Origin: Antilocapra americana
Taxonomy: Eukaryota; Chordata; Mammalia; Artiodactyla; Antilocapridae
Assembly: GCA_007570785.1 (NCBI GenBank)
Contig: ML660777.1
Coordinates: 9,881,908 to 9,945,907, forward strand
Length of the DNA stretch: 64,000 bases
Direction: 5' to 3'
Within the stretch, counting starts at the first letter, position 1, and every line of letters begins with the position of its first letter. This document shows, in pieces, positions 1 to 10,692 of this stretch. A model generated the notes under the pieces. It was not told the origin of the DNA, searched no databases, and worked only from the letters and a program-made list of their open reading frames with translations. A program made the position numbers and the translations under genes.

Positions 1-688
1 GAGGTGAAGAGTGCGGGGGCTGTTTAAAGGCAGTGGCTTCATCCTGAAATCAGCCTCTCAGAGAATAAATATATTCAGCTTTCGGACATGCGTTAGTCTT
101 TGGCACACAATTCCCCTCCGCAGTTGTGTGCAGCCTGAGAGCATAGTATACAATAGATGAAGGCATGGGCATAGTTGTGCCGTCACAACTTTACTGTTGG
201 ACATTGAAATTTGAGTCTTATAATTTCACATGTCATGAGATATTATTTTTTAATGTTTTAAGACCATTTATAAAGGGGCCAGCTGGCTTTGACCAAGAAC
301 CATAATTTGCTGACTCCTACCTCACACCAGCAAAATCATTAAGGTTTCAAGGGGGAATAAGTAAATAGCATAGGGCAGAAATTTAACACCTGGCTCTGGG
401 AAGCTTGTTAAGAGTTTGCCAGAACCCAGAGAAGGAGCAGTCAGATATAGGAAAAGAAATAGTGGTCTGCAGTGTTGATGATAAAACAGCTCCACAACTG
501 GATCACTAGTAATATATGATTGAAAAGATAACTAGAAAGATGAGAGAGAAAAAGACCGTTGGTACTGATTGGAAGTTCATGGTGACCGTGGAGAATTTTT
601 TTTAAATGATGGGCGGTAGAATTTTAGACAGCAGGAAAGATAATGTGTGTATCATAGCTGGAATTGATAAGTTTAGAGCAATCATTGG

Positions 689-1024
689 GGCTTCCCTGGT
701 AAGTCAGCTGGTAGAGAATTTGCCTGAAACTCAGGAGACCCTGCTTTGATTCCTGGGTTGGGAAGATCCCCTGGAGAAGGGATAGGCTACCCACTCCAGT
801 ATTCTTGGGCTTCCCTGGTGGCTCAGACTGTCAAGAATCTGCCTGCAGTGTGTGAGACCTAGGTTCGTTGCCTGGGTTGGGAAGATCCCCTAGAGGCAGT
901 CATGGCAACCCACTCCAGTACTCTTGCCTGGAGAATCCCCATGGACAGAGGAGCCTGGTGGGCTGCTGTCCATGGGGTCACAAAGAGTCGGACACAACTG
1001 ATCGACTAAGCACAGCACAGCACA
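689..1024 (+). mobile_element. Bov-tA SINE, two-headed
   Basis: Two tRNA-derived heads in tandem (GGCTTCCCTGGT at about 689 and 808), each followed by the GGGAAGATCCCCT box, with one shared 3' part ending in GTCGGACACAACTGA. This is a head-head-tail arrangement rather than two separate insertions. Confidence 0.9.
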
Positions 1025-1219
1025 CACAGATTGTAAAGTAAGAGATGAGAAAACCACTGGGGAAATCTTTATAATTAAAAAGCTCTTTCTAAACCCATCT
1101 TAATTTTTAACACAATAAATACCATAGTTTATGTGTTTCCTTCCGGAAGCTCTGGACTTAGGGAGTTAAGAGGCAGTGCAGAATAATGCCAAGAAGACGG
1201 TGTGCCCTGGGATTCTGGG

Positions 1220-1445
1220 GTGCATGCTAAGTTGCTTCAGTTGTATCTGACTCTTTGTAACCCTGTGGACTATGGCCTGCCAGGCTTTTCTGTCCATGGG
1301 ATTCTCCAGGCAAGAGTACCAAAGTGGGTTGCTGTTTCCTTTGCCAAGAGGTCTTCCCGATCCAGGGATAGAACCCATGTCTCCTATGTTTCCTGCATTG
1401 ACAGGTGGGTTCGTTGCCACTGGTGCCACATGAGATGCTCCGATG
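1220..1445 (-). mobile_element. Bov-tA SINE, antisense
   Basis: Reverse complement of the ruminant tRNA-derived SINE: TCTGACTCTTTGTAACCC, TTCTCCAGGCAAGAG and GATCCAGGGATAGAACCCA are recognisable. Overlapping ORFs on both strands are SINE-derived, not genes. Confidence 0.85.
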
Positions 1446-1719
1446 GAAGCCTGCTGTTTAACTCCCAGAGTTGCCACTGATTGCTGTGTAACCAGATAGT
1501 GGCATTATCTTTACACGACTGTGGTCACTTGATATCAGGTTTTATTAATGAGAAAGGAGATGACTCCATGTGTGACTCTTACCAAAGTTCATTTCTTGGT
1601 TCACTTCTCTGGTGAGTTAGAAATGTTTCTCACTACACAATAAACTTAACTCCTCCCTCTTTAAAATGAGAGCCAGTTGGGTTCACTGCACAGATTCTTG
1701 TTCTATTGCTATTGCCTCC

Positions 1720-1970
1720 TTTAAGTTTGTAATCAAGTCTCACCTTTCCAATGAGCTCTACCCTTGAGTCTATTTAGTACTACAACCTGGCCATCACCCT
1801 CCTCCTCTCAAGCCCCCTTTATCCTACGCAACTTTTTCTTTTGTCCGTTCCACTTACCATGTTCTAACATACCATATAATTGTGGTTTATGGTCAAGTAA
1901 TGCAAGCTCCAAGAGGGATCTCAAGTGAATGGCACTTAGTACATACTCAGTTTTTGAATGAATAAATCAA
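1720..1970 (+). mobile_element. L2 LINE 3' remnant
   Basis: Degraded L2-like 3' end: a pyrimidine-rich stretch, GCAAGCTCCAAGAGGGATCT, then GGCACTTAGTACATACTCA and TGAATGAATAAA. This is the usual order of the L2 tail. Confidence 0.55.
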
Positions 1971-3224
1971 TGTTCCAATGCCACTGTTGCGTACATGAAA
2001 TTCCATGTGCTGTTTCTAGTTGGAAGTCCAGATGGGGATGTTCAACCTCAGAAATTCATGGACTGTGGATAGGAGTACTGGTTTGAACCGACTACTGCCT
2101 GTTTTGAGTATAGTGAGCTAAAAGGCAGCTCTTGCTTATAAATGTGTTATCCTAAGGGGAACTTTGCACATTTTTCAAGCAGTTATATAATTTAACTTAC
2201 ACTCTCAGTCTTTTCACATTTGCCATCTGGCCATGTAATTACTTTTAAATAAAGCAGTGTATAGGGTGAAAGAACACAAATTGGAAATCCGTGATAATAT
2301 GTATGGTGGTAGGATATGTGTGTTTTGGGTTTTGTTTGCTTCAATTTTGTTGTTTAAAAAATAAGATTGTGTGTGTGTTGGGGGGATGATTTGAGGAGGG
2401 ATCATTGCAAAATTTTCCCTAGAGGGAGCCCCTTATATAAATTTTATTCTTTGACTAAAAGCTTTTGTTATAAACTAAATGTTTTGAATTAGTGGGTTAT
2501 TACATTTTTCCATTCAGTTGTAAGTCTGGCCCAAAGCTATGAAATAAGAGGTTGTCTAATGTGTTTCAAAAACTGTTTTGCCATGAAGTGAAGTTGGGGA
2601 GAGCTGTGAGGCGCATTCTTTTCCTTTGTCCCCTTTCATAATATTTTTTGACTTGTATTCTTTTCCTTTTTTTCCTGTCTCTTTACCCCAAAGTGTATTT
2701 TTCTAATGCCTGCTTGTACCACATTTCTGATTCTTCTCTGTTTATATTTACCCAGCTCTCTGTGGCCAATTTCGCATGAGAAAAGAACTACAACCTGGTA
2801 CAGTACATTCTCGTTGAAGAGAGAAACTCAGATCATTTTTGTTAGAAATTATTCCTCTTCTCTCCCATTGGGGATGTGTTTGGTGTGGAATTTTAAAAAC
2901 CTGGTGCTTAGGCTAAGTTTTTAAATGTAAAATACAGATTTAAATGATTAGGCTACTTTATCTGTTTTCTCCTTTGGAGTGGGAAAAGTTAAGAGTTTGG
3001 GGGGTGGGGGTGGTGAGAGAGTTGTGGCAGCTAGATACAAACAAGATCACCCTTTGGAACAATGACAATGCTTTTCTCTGTCACTAGCAAGGGAAAAAAA
3101 AAAAAGAACTGGGTGAGAAGACTGGGTGTAGTAATTTGCAACTAAAATACAACCAAGTCATCATTTACAGCTCCCTGGAGATTGTATTGTAAAGTTTTAC
3201 TGCTTGCAAACCTTCCTTTGGTGT

Positions 3225-3610
3225 GGGAGGCAGAGCCTGGGGGCGTGGTTGGGGAAATGATAGTTTGGCTCTTTTTCCTCCCAAATCAGTTCAAATGCCT
3301 GACTTAACTAGGGAGTCAAAGAATTAACAGGCTTGCTCTAAGACTTGTCGGCTCCAGTAAAAAGATCTGGATGTTCTTAGTGGCCCAGTGAAAGTGGGGA
3401 ACACCTTTGCTTTACCTTGACTTCCGTAAAGGAAAATCTCTGCTGTTTTTGTGGACTCCAGAGCACTTCAGATCTGTTGGAGAGAAAACTGAATCATTGA
3501 GCATCACGGCAGAAAGACAGATGTGGCTCTCATGCAAATAAGAACCGCGATTGGTTTTCTCTTTCTCTCTGTACACGTTGTCACTGGTGACTCTCGGCCT
3601 TAAAGATTAG
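3225..3610 (+). promoter_or_regulatory. candidate internal NHSL1 promoter
   Basis: This stretch lies upstream of the alternative first exon and shows no recognisable transposon. It contains a GC/KLF-type box (GGGGGCGTGG near 3240), a perfect octamer ATGCAAAT (3532-3539), an inverted CCAAT box ATTGG (3550-3554) and an inverted repeat GTCAC-TG-GTGAC (3580-3591). I see no TATA box. An octamer and a CCAAT box 11 bp apart, about 280-300 bp before a coding start, suit a POU/NF-Y type promoter, but the transcription start is not visible from sequence. That this drives the short NHSL1 isoform is inferred. Confidence 0.5.
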
Positions 3611-3816
3611 GTTTCTGTGGGAGCTTTTCAGGTTCAAGGACTGTTAATGGTTTGTAACTGCCTGGCAATGAGTTCAACCTGAAAGTTACATCAGCTCGGG
3701 CAGATGTCTGAGGATTTGAGACCAGAGGAAAAAAGTTAGAATCTGGAGCAGAAGGATGCTGATTGCCACCTGCTTGCTGGACTGAGGTTTTAATGGGGTT
3801 CAAATTTCTAAATCCT

Positions 3817-3831
3817 ATGTGTATGTCCTGA
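3817..3831 (+). promoter_or_regulatory. four-codon upstream ORF
   Basis: ATG TGT ATG TCC TGA ends two bases before the exon 1b start codon and carries a second in-frame ATG. If the 5' UTR includes this point, scanning ribosomes could start here and then terminate almost on top of the main ATG. It is a real sequence pattern; its effect on translation is inferred. Confidence 0.45.
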
Positions 3832-3833
3832 AA

Positions 3834-3891
3834 ATGGTGGTCTTCATTAATACAAAGATCAAGTCTTTGATTAAACTTTTTAAGAAGAAAA
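3834..3891 (+). CDS. NHSL1: NHSL1 alternative first coding exon (exon 1b)
   Basis: Seen: ATG in a strong context (A at -3, G at +4), 19 sense codons starting MVVFINTKIK and ending LFKKK, then one base (A) and a consensus donor GTAAGT at 3892. The leftover A plus CT at the start of exon 2 makes a Thr codon, so the frame runs straight into [10 protein letters not shown]. An in-frame TGA at 3783-3785 closes the frame upstream and fixes this ATG as the start. Known: a human NHSL1 isoform starts with essentially this peptide. The short N-terminus replaces the residues encoded by the canonical first exon, so the isoform lacks any domain encoded there. Lys residues alternate with Ile, Leu, Val and Phe, which suggests a basic amphipathic helix that might touch membrane (inference). 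The 5' UTR extent is unknown. Confidence 0.87.
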
Positions 3892-5189
3892 GTAAGTAGT
3901 TTCTTTTCTCTGCACTGTATGTGAGTATGTGTGTGTGTTCTATGTACGACTTCATCCTTTTGAGTGATGGAATTAAGAGTGTAAAACAGCATAATTGGTG
4001 TTTGTTAAACTCCTTTCTATACCAACTTCAAATACCTCAGACTTTTGTAACTCTAGGGCAGAATTATATGATTTCTTTCTTTAAATCATGACTTACTTGT
4101 TTATGGTTGGGATTTTAGGTGAATTCATTTCTATTGGGCTTCTCAAAAAAAAAATAATCCTTTGAAGAACGGAAAAAAGCCCTTATATTTACTTTATGTC
4201 TGCCTTGATGTACAGTGTATGGTGTTTTGATTCTTTGGCTAAATATGAGGAGCCTTTGTGTGATGCATCAAATATTTTTGGTGGGGACGATCCTCTGAAA
4301 CTCTCCTACACTCTGTTAGGTATTTAAGAGCTCAAGGACAGTCTCTGTCTAGACTGATCAGTCATTGTAAAGTACACAACTTTTGTGGTGTGGCTTCGTT
4401 ATGTACTTACAGTTGGTTTCAATTTCTTTGAATCCAGGTGCTTCTTCATTCTTTGGAAAGTATAACTTTTATTTATACACGGTTTTGTTTTTACATAGTT
4501 GTTGATTTATTTCATTTCCGTTTTGGGGCCATGGGTTTAAACTGGATAAATGTAGGTAGGGAGCATTGGTAAGAGAAACTGGAGAAAGCAAATGAACTGC
4601 CCTCAGGGTTCATGTCTACGGCTCTGCTCGTGAAAGATTGTCTTTGGATGGACTGATTAAAATCTACCCTGGCAAGAGTGAGATACACCAGGGAGAGACA
4701 ACTGTTCTTTCTTAGGAGCCAGTTGGTAGTTGTATGGTGGAGTTGAATGTGCAATTACATGGACACTATCACTTGGATTTGATTTGTAATTGGTGAATAG
4801 GAAGAGTTTCCATTTTCAATATTTTCCAATGATGAAGTGTGATAATTCAGTCTTCGAAATAAATGGGCATCAGCACAAAACCTTAGAATTAACTGGCTAC
4901 TCTTTGGAGGACATACAGTGAGTTCCACCCTGTGTAAGATTCTCAGATCATAACAAAGAACTAAGTCAGGGCTCTTTGGATTTTATAGACTACGATTGAT
5001 AGTTCTATGCACCATGCAAAACATTTGTTCCACAGAGGTTATGTGAAATGCCAAGTGCCTAATTTACATGCAGCTTTTAGTAAACATTAAAAGCAGAAAG
5101 CACCCAGGATGTTTTCTGCTTTTAACTTGATGTCTAGTTCTCAATGTTTATTTTTCCATTTGGCAATTTGTAGAGAAAGTGGGATGATT

Positions 5190-5640
5190 TTTTTAAAAAT
5201 TTGTCCAGTTTTATTGACGAATAATTGACATACAGCATTGTATCCATTTATGGTATATAGCATAATGATTTGACTTGCAGACATCATGAAATGATTCTCA
5301 CAGTAAGTGTAGTGAACATTCATAGTCTCATATAGATACAAAAGAAAAATAAAAATTTTTTTCTTTGTGGTGAGAATTCTTAGGATATACTATCTTGTTG
5401 TTCAGTTGCTAAGTCATGTCCGACTCTTTGTGACCTCATGGACTGCAGCACACCAGGCTCCTCTGTCCTTCACTATCTCCTGGAGTTTGTTCAGATTCTT
5501 ATCCATTGAGTCGGTGATGCTAATTAACCATCTCATCCTCTCTTAGCAACTTTTATGTATAACCCAACAGTGTAATTGTGTTCATCATGTTGTATATTAT
5601 ATACGTAGTACTAATTTATCTTATCACTGGAGAGAGTGAG
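5190..5640 (-). mobile_element. old L1 3' end, interrupted
   Basis: Antisense L1 3' UTR-like sequence (CAGTTTTATTGACGAATAATTG, CATAATGATTTGACTTGC, GAAATGATTCTCACAGTAAG) resumes after about 5546 with AGCAACTTTTATGTATAAC. The interruption is the BovB tail at 5396-5546. Confidence 0.65.
5396..5546 (-). mobile_element. BovB LINE 3' tail, antisense
   Basis: Starts TTGTTGTTCAGTTGCTAAGT, then GTCCGACTCTTTGTGACC and GAGTCGGTGATGCTA. This is the 3' end of a BovB element, heavily 5'-truncated and inserted in an older L1. Confidence 0.8.
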
Positions 5641-5839
5641 ATGATATAGAAAATGAATTATTTAAAGCCTGGCTTGTGGAATTCAGTACCTGTAAAGAAG
5701 ATGGTATACGGGGTGAGTGTTGACCTCACCCTGGTCTGTGGGGTGACTCATCTTCCCAGGGGCACTGAGAAAGGCCAAGTTCCTCTTCATTGATGGTTCT
5801 AAAAGTCAGGGACTCCCTTCAAGTAATTGCACTAATCTT

Positions 5840-5960
5840 GCCACAATCATTCTTTTCATGAGTTATTTCATAAGCTGTGCCTTTCCATATATTAGCTCAT
5901 TTGATCTGTATAATGGTTGTAATAGCTGTGCTGTTAGGTACATTGAGTTAATTTTAAACA
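5840..5960 (+). mobile_element. possible MIR SINE remnant
   Basis: The order TATTAGCTCATTTGATCTG then TAATGGTTGTAATAGCTGTG resembles the MIR core/tail (TTATCTCATTTAATCCTCACAA...) but is degraded. Confidence 0.4.
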
Positions 5961-7002
5961 TGTTCATATAGAAAGATTCAATAGTTCATGTATGCCTGTT
6001 CATTTTATTTTGCGAATCTACTTTATGGTCTCGTTTCCAGGGACATATTATGTTGTAGAATTCTCCCTGACTCACAATTGTCATATCTGCTGGTTTTACA
6101 GGTGTTAGACTTGTCACCCTCAGTAAACACCTCAACACAGAGTCCTTCTCAGACTTCTCTAGTCTCTCCAGTGCTGGCTTACAGCAATGGCTATATAAAA
6201 AGTATTTTAAAAAATTGCTGTTGAATTTGTATGGTGTTGTCAGTTTCATGTTGGGATCCATTGGTAGCCCCTCTTGGGTTGTGTTGTCAGGAAAAACCAA
6301 ATAGACAAAGCAACCCTAAGCCCTAAAATGTAAAAGGAAAATTATCATAGAGATTTAACCTATCATTTCTTCCTCTGATGTCCTCAGTCTTTTTTGTGTT
6401 GGAAAAATTCAATTGAATTGGATTATGTTGGGAAAAATCAATTGCATTGGAGTTTCTGAAAACATTTGAATATGAACATGTTCCATGGAAGCAGGAAATG
6501 CAGAGAAAATTTTTCAGCACAAATGGATTTCTAACTGAACTATGCTATTTAAATGTATTACACTGAACGTTTATGGTTAGTTTTTAAAAATTTAAATGAG
6601 TTTATAACAGTGGTGTTTTAAAATAATGCTTTAGAGGGGAAAGAATTGGTGCCAGGTTCTTAGTAGAAAAGTTGTTTTCTGTCTTGCCATCTAACATTTA
6701 CTAATAGTATAGTTGACAAATAGATATTTGTCATGATGGAGTGAAGCAGGAGGTCTTTATTGATTTTGTTAATTATTTTCTAACTTTGGAGTAAAAGGAG
6801 GGCCTAAAAAGCTAGGAAGCAATTAACTGAACAAACACAAAACACAGTGGAAAGGACCCCTGGGGTCTAAGAGCGAATCTTATTCAGAATTTGTTCCATT
6901 TCTCCCTTGCTGGTCCTTACCTGAGAGTGTGTTAGGTACCCAGAACCCATCTTGATGTAATGCAGTTAATTTAACACCTGAACGTACTCTCTCTTTCTAC
7001 AG

Positions 7003-7155
7003 CTGTTTCCAACCTAGATGAGGAGAGTCGATGGACAGTCCACTACACTGCTCCATGGCACCAGCAGGAGAATGTGTTCCTCCCCACCACAAGACCCCCC
7101 TGTGTAGAGGACCTGCACCGCCAAGCGAAGCTCAACCTCAAATCAGTACTGAGGG
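7003..7155 (+). CDS. NHSL1: NHSL1 exon 2
   Basis: Acceptor CTCTTTCTACAG ends at 7002 and donor GTAAGA starts at 7156. The exon is 153 bp, phase 1 at both ends. It begins with CT, which completes Ala or Thr depending on the first exon used, and encodes [20 protein letters not shown] followed by a block containing [18 protein letters not shown], ending KSVLR. The APWHQQ..FLP.TRPPCVEELHR block is the most conserved segment shared by NHS, NHSL1 and NHSL2, so family identity is secure. The exon is symmetrical, so skipping it would keep the frame while removing this conserved block. The short minus-strand ORF over this exon is a shadow. Confidence 0.96.
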
Positions 7156-7396
7156 GTAAGATGAAACCCTCCAAGCTTGATGTTCTTGCATTGGCTGTTT
7201 GAAATGAAAACATAGATTTGGTTGCTGTTTGTAAAAGAAGACTATTATTAATGAACCTATAGTATGCTATGTCTTTATAAGTTTTCATAAATACAACATA
7301 ATACATGTTAAGTATGTTCTGGTGTCTATAGAAAGCTGCCTACTTACAGATAGGCAAATGTATCCTCAAGGAGGCTTTTCCGAGTTAGAACCCTTT

Positions 7397-8729
7397 CAGT
7401 TCAGTTGCTCGGTCTTGTCTGACTCCTTGCAGCCCCATGAACAGCAGCACGCCAGGCCTCCCTGTCCATCACCAACTCCTGGAGTTTATTCAGACTCATG
7501 TCCATTGAGTCGGTGATGCCATCCAACTATCTCATCCTCTGTCATCCCCTTCTCCTCTTGCCCTCAGTCTTTCCCAGCTTCAGGGTTTTTTCAAATGAGT
7601 CAGCCCTTCGCATCAGGTGGCCAAAATATTGGAGTGGTTGAATCTCCTTGCAGTCCAAGGGACTCTCAAGAGTCTTCTCCAACACCACAGTTCAAAAGCA
7701 TCAATTCTTCGACACTCAGCTTTCTTCACAGTCCAACTCTCACATCTATATATGACTACTGGAAAAACCATAACCTTGACTAGATGGACCTTTGTTGACA
7801 AAGTAATGTCTCTGCTTTTTAATATGCTGTCTAGGTTGGTCATAACATTCCTTCCAAGGAGTAAGCACCTTTTAATTTCATGGCTGTAATCACCATCTGC
7901 AGTGATTTTGGAGCCCCCAAAGATAAAGTCAGCCACTGTTTCTACTGTTTGCCCATCTATTTGCCATGAAGTGATGGGATCAGGTGCCATGATCGTAATT
8001 TTCGGAATGTTGAGCTTTAAGCCAATGTTTTCACTCTCTTTCACTTTCATGAAGAGGCTCTTTAGTTCTTCACTTTCTCCCATAAGAATGGTGTCATCTG
8101 CATATCTGTGGTTATTGATATTTCTCCCAGAAATCTTGACTCCAGCTGTGGTTCTTCCAGCCCAGTGTATCTCATGATGTATTCTGCATATACGTTAAAT
8201 AAGCAGGGTGACTATGTACAGCCTTGACGTACTCCTTTTCCTATTTGGAACTAGTCTGTTGTTCCATGTCCAGTTCTAAATGTTGCTTCCTGACCTGCCT
8301 ACAGGTTTCTCAAGAGACAGGTCAGGTGCTCTGGAATTCCCATCTCTTTCAGAATTTTCCACAGTTTCTTGTGATCCACACAGTCAAAGGCTTTGGCATA
8401 GTCAATAAAGCAGAAATAGATGTTTTTCTGGAACTCTCTTGCTTTTTCGATGATCCAGTGGATGTTGGCAATTTAATGTCTGGTTCCTCTTGCCTTTTCT
8501 AAAACCAGCTTGAACATCTGGAAGTTCACGGTTCATGTATTGCTGAAGCCTGGCTTGGAGAATTTTAAGCATTACTTTACTAGCGTGTGAGTTGAGTGCA
8601 ATTGTGCGGTAGTTGGAGCATTCTTTGGCATTGCCTTTCTTTGGGATTAGAATGAAAACTGACCTTTTCCAGTCCTGTGGGCACTGCTGAGTTTTCCAAA
8701 TTTGCTGATATATTGAGTGCAGCACTTAG
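7397..8729 (-). mobile_element. BovB LINE, 5'-truncated, antisense
   Basis: Antisense BovB beginning 241 bp after the exon 2 donor (CAGTTCAGTTGCTCGGTCTT, the element's 3' end) and running into the reverse-transcriptase coding part near 8400-8729 (minus-strand protein with PQDWKRSVFILIPKKGN and LNSHASKVMLKILQARLQQY). Compared with the copy at 25788 it lacks about 65 bp near 7640. Frames are broken, so no active protein is expected. Confidence 0.92.
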
Positions 8730-9143
8730 CATGTTTAAACCACCAGTACTCAAATAAACCCCTGCTGATATGGGAAATTTTGCCACTGCATTTTTAAGAC
8801 CATAGTTTAAATATTCAGAGCAAATTGTTAAAGTTAGTACTTTGTAATGGTCTGTTCAGTTAATTCAAGCTGGGTGGAAAGGAGACCTAAATACATACTT
8901 TGAGGGCGTGCAGAGTGGTTTGATTTACCAGAATTTGGGCTGACCCCAGCAGTACTCCTTCTAGCCCAGGTGGGCAGAGTGCACTGTGGCTCGTAGGAAA
9001 TCCAGGAAGAGTAGACACTTGTATCTAGTTTAAAATTCTCATTTTTACCTCAACTTTTTGATGTTAAGAAAAGTGTATGCATGGCAAAGAGGACATCCTC
9101 AAAGTGATAAAGAAGGGAAGAAGAAGTGATTTTTAAGATTCAG

Positions 9144-9512
9144 AGTTGTTCAGCCACTAAGTCATGTCCAAGTCTTTGCGACCCCATAGACTGTATGTAG
9201 CATGCCAGCCTCCTCTGTCCTTCACTGTCTCCCAGAGTTTGCTCAAATCTTTGTCCATTGCATTGGTGATGCTATCTGACCATCTCATCCTCTGTCGTCC
9301 CCTTCTTTTGCCTTCAATCTTTCCTAGCATCAGGGTCTTTTCCAGTGAGTCAGCTCTTCGTGTCAGGTGGCCAAAATATTGGAGCTTCAGCATCCGTCAT
9401 TCCAATGAATAGTCAGGGTTGATTTCCTTTAGGATTTACTGGTTTGACCTCCATGTATTCCAAGGGACTCTCAGGAGTCTTCTCCAACACCACAGTTCAA
9501 AAGTGTCAATTC
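9144..9512 (-). mobile_element. BovB LINE 3' fragment, antisense
   Basis: A second antisense BovB 3' end (GTTGTTCAGCCACTAAGTCA ... CCAACACCACAGTTCAAAAG). It holds only the last ~370 bp of the element and ends at CAATTCAGATTTAG. Confidence 0.88.
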
Positions 9513-9796
9513 AGATTTAGAGACTTTCCCTTAAAACAAAAAACCAACATTCTTATTCTCCCAGATGCTCTTTCTACCAGTTTTCTCCTACCATGTGCTT
9601 TTTGAGGTCTAATCATATTTTAAAAAGTACTTGTTGCTTACTTGCAATTTAATTTAACTGGACATATCCTGTATTTTATCTAATTGTGAAAGACTTATAT
9701 CTGGAGAAATACTGTTACTAATTGAAGGAAACCCCAGCTTGAGGATCCCTCTAATTTTCATTATAGTTTTCACTTGTGTATCAGTCATTAATTAAT

Positions 9797-10050
9797 TCAT
9801 TTATTAATGTGCTCTGAATATTAGCTAACATTTAACACTCAACTATATACGAAGTACTGTTCTAAACTACTGCACATTGTATCTCATTTAATCCTCACAA
9901 TAATCCTACTGCAAATCATTACTCTGCCAGGTTTTACATATAAAAACATGGAGACACAAAGTTTAGAAATGTGCTTAAGATTTCAGTCTTAGTGGTAGAG
10001 CCAAGATTTAAACTTGGACCACCTCAGGCTACAGAGCCCACATTCTTAAC
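9797..10050 (+). mobile_element. MIR SINE
   Basis: Good MIR match in order: TAGCTAACATTTAACA, GTATCTCATTTAATCCTCACAA, then TGGTAGAGCCAAGATTTAAAC and CAGAGCCCACATTCTTAAC. Old and diverged but nearly full length. Confidence 0.85.
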
Positions 10051-10478
10051 TGTTGCCTTTAACAACCATTTGTTGGAAATCTATTTTCCTAGTAAAATGC
10101 AGAATACACCAGCAGGACATCAGCTGTTGGTAAATTTGTACTTATATCTAGAGTACAAATCACACTGTGAAAAATGCTTGTGAGGTGCCAAAAACTGCTG
10201 TATTACAGTTAGAGAAAGCAGATCATCTCTGCTTAGAGAAAGAATAGCTGTCAGTAGAGTCACAACAGATTTGATATTCTGAACAGAACTGTACAACATT
10301 TTTAATCGTAGCCCTGTTTTTTTCTTCCTTTTATCTTGTGTAATGCTTTGATTATCTCATATGTATCTTACAGTTTTATGTATTTTATCGTGTATCTTAC
10401 AATGTTGGCATTGCACTTTCTATAAAGGAGGACGTTACTGGGCTCCATTTTTCACTTAACCTGAGTAACTCCTTGTAT

Positions 10479-10692
10479 GGGCTTCTCAAATGACACTAGT
10501 GGTGAAGAACCTGCCTGCAGGAGATGCAAGTGATGTGGGTTAGATCCCCAGGTCAGGAAGATCTCCTGGAGGAGGGCGTGGCAACCCACTCCAGTACTCT
10601 TGCCTAGAGAATCCCATGGACAGAGGAACCTGGAGGCCTACAGTCCATGGTGTCACAAAGAATCGGACACCACCGAAGCAGCTCAGCACACA
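10479..10692 (+). mobile_element. Bov-tA SINE
   Basis: GGGCTTCTCAAATGACAC head, GGAAGATCTCCTGGAGGAGG box, CCACTCCAGTACTCTTGCC and CACAAAGAATCGGACACC tail. No clear target duplication is seen. Confidence 0.88.

Larger units (their letters stand above)
1..3224 (+). other. NHSL1 intron 1, part upstream of exon 1b
   Basis: No exon is recognised. The stretch holds a two-headed Bov-tA SINE (689-1024), an antisense Bov-tA (1220-1445) and an L2 remnant (about 1720-1970). 1-688 and 1975-3224 look like unique intronic sequence. Confidence 0.7.
3892..7002 (+). other. NHSL1 intron between exon 1b and exon 2
   Basis: A 3.1 kb intron with GTAAGT donor and CTACAG acceptor. It holds an old L1 3' fragment split by a BovB 3' tail (about 5190-5640) and a possible MIR (5840-5960). 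The rest, 3892-5180 and 5965-7002, shows no repeat or gene I recognise. Confidence 0.75.

Noticed and set aside
3600..3992. 130-codon minus-strand ORF over the alternative first exon
   Set aside because: It has no recognisable family, while the + strand carries a phase-matched NHSL1 start exon; the antisense frame is chance.
5986..6300. 104-codon minus-strand ORF and its + strand partner
   Set aside because: Both strands are open only by chance; no motif, splice evidence or family similarity.
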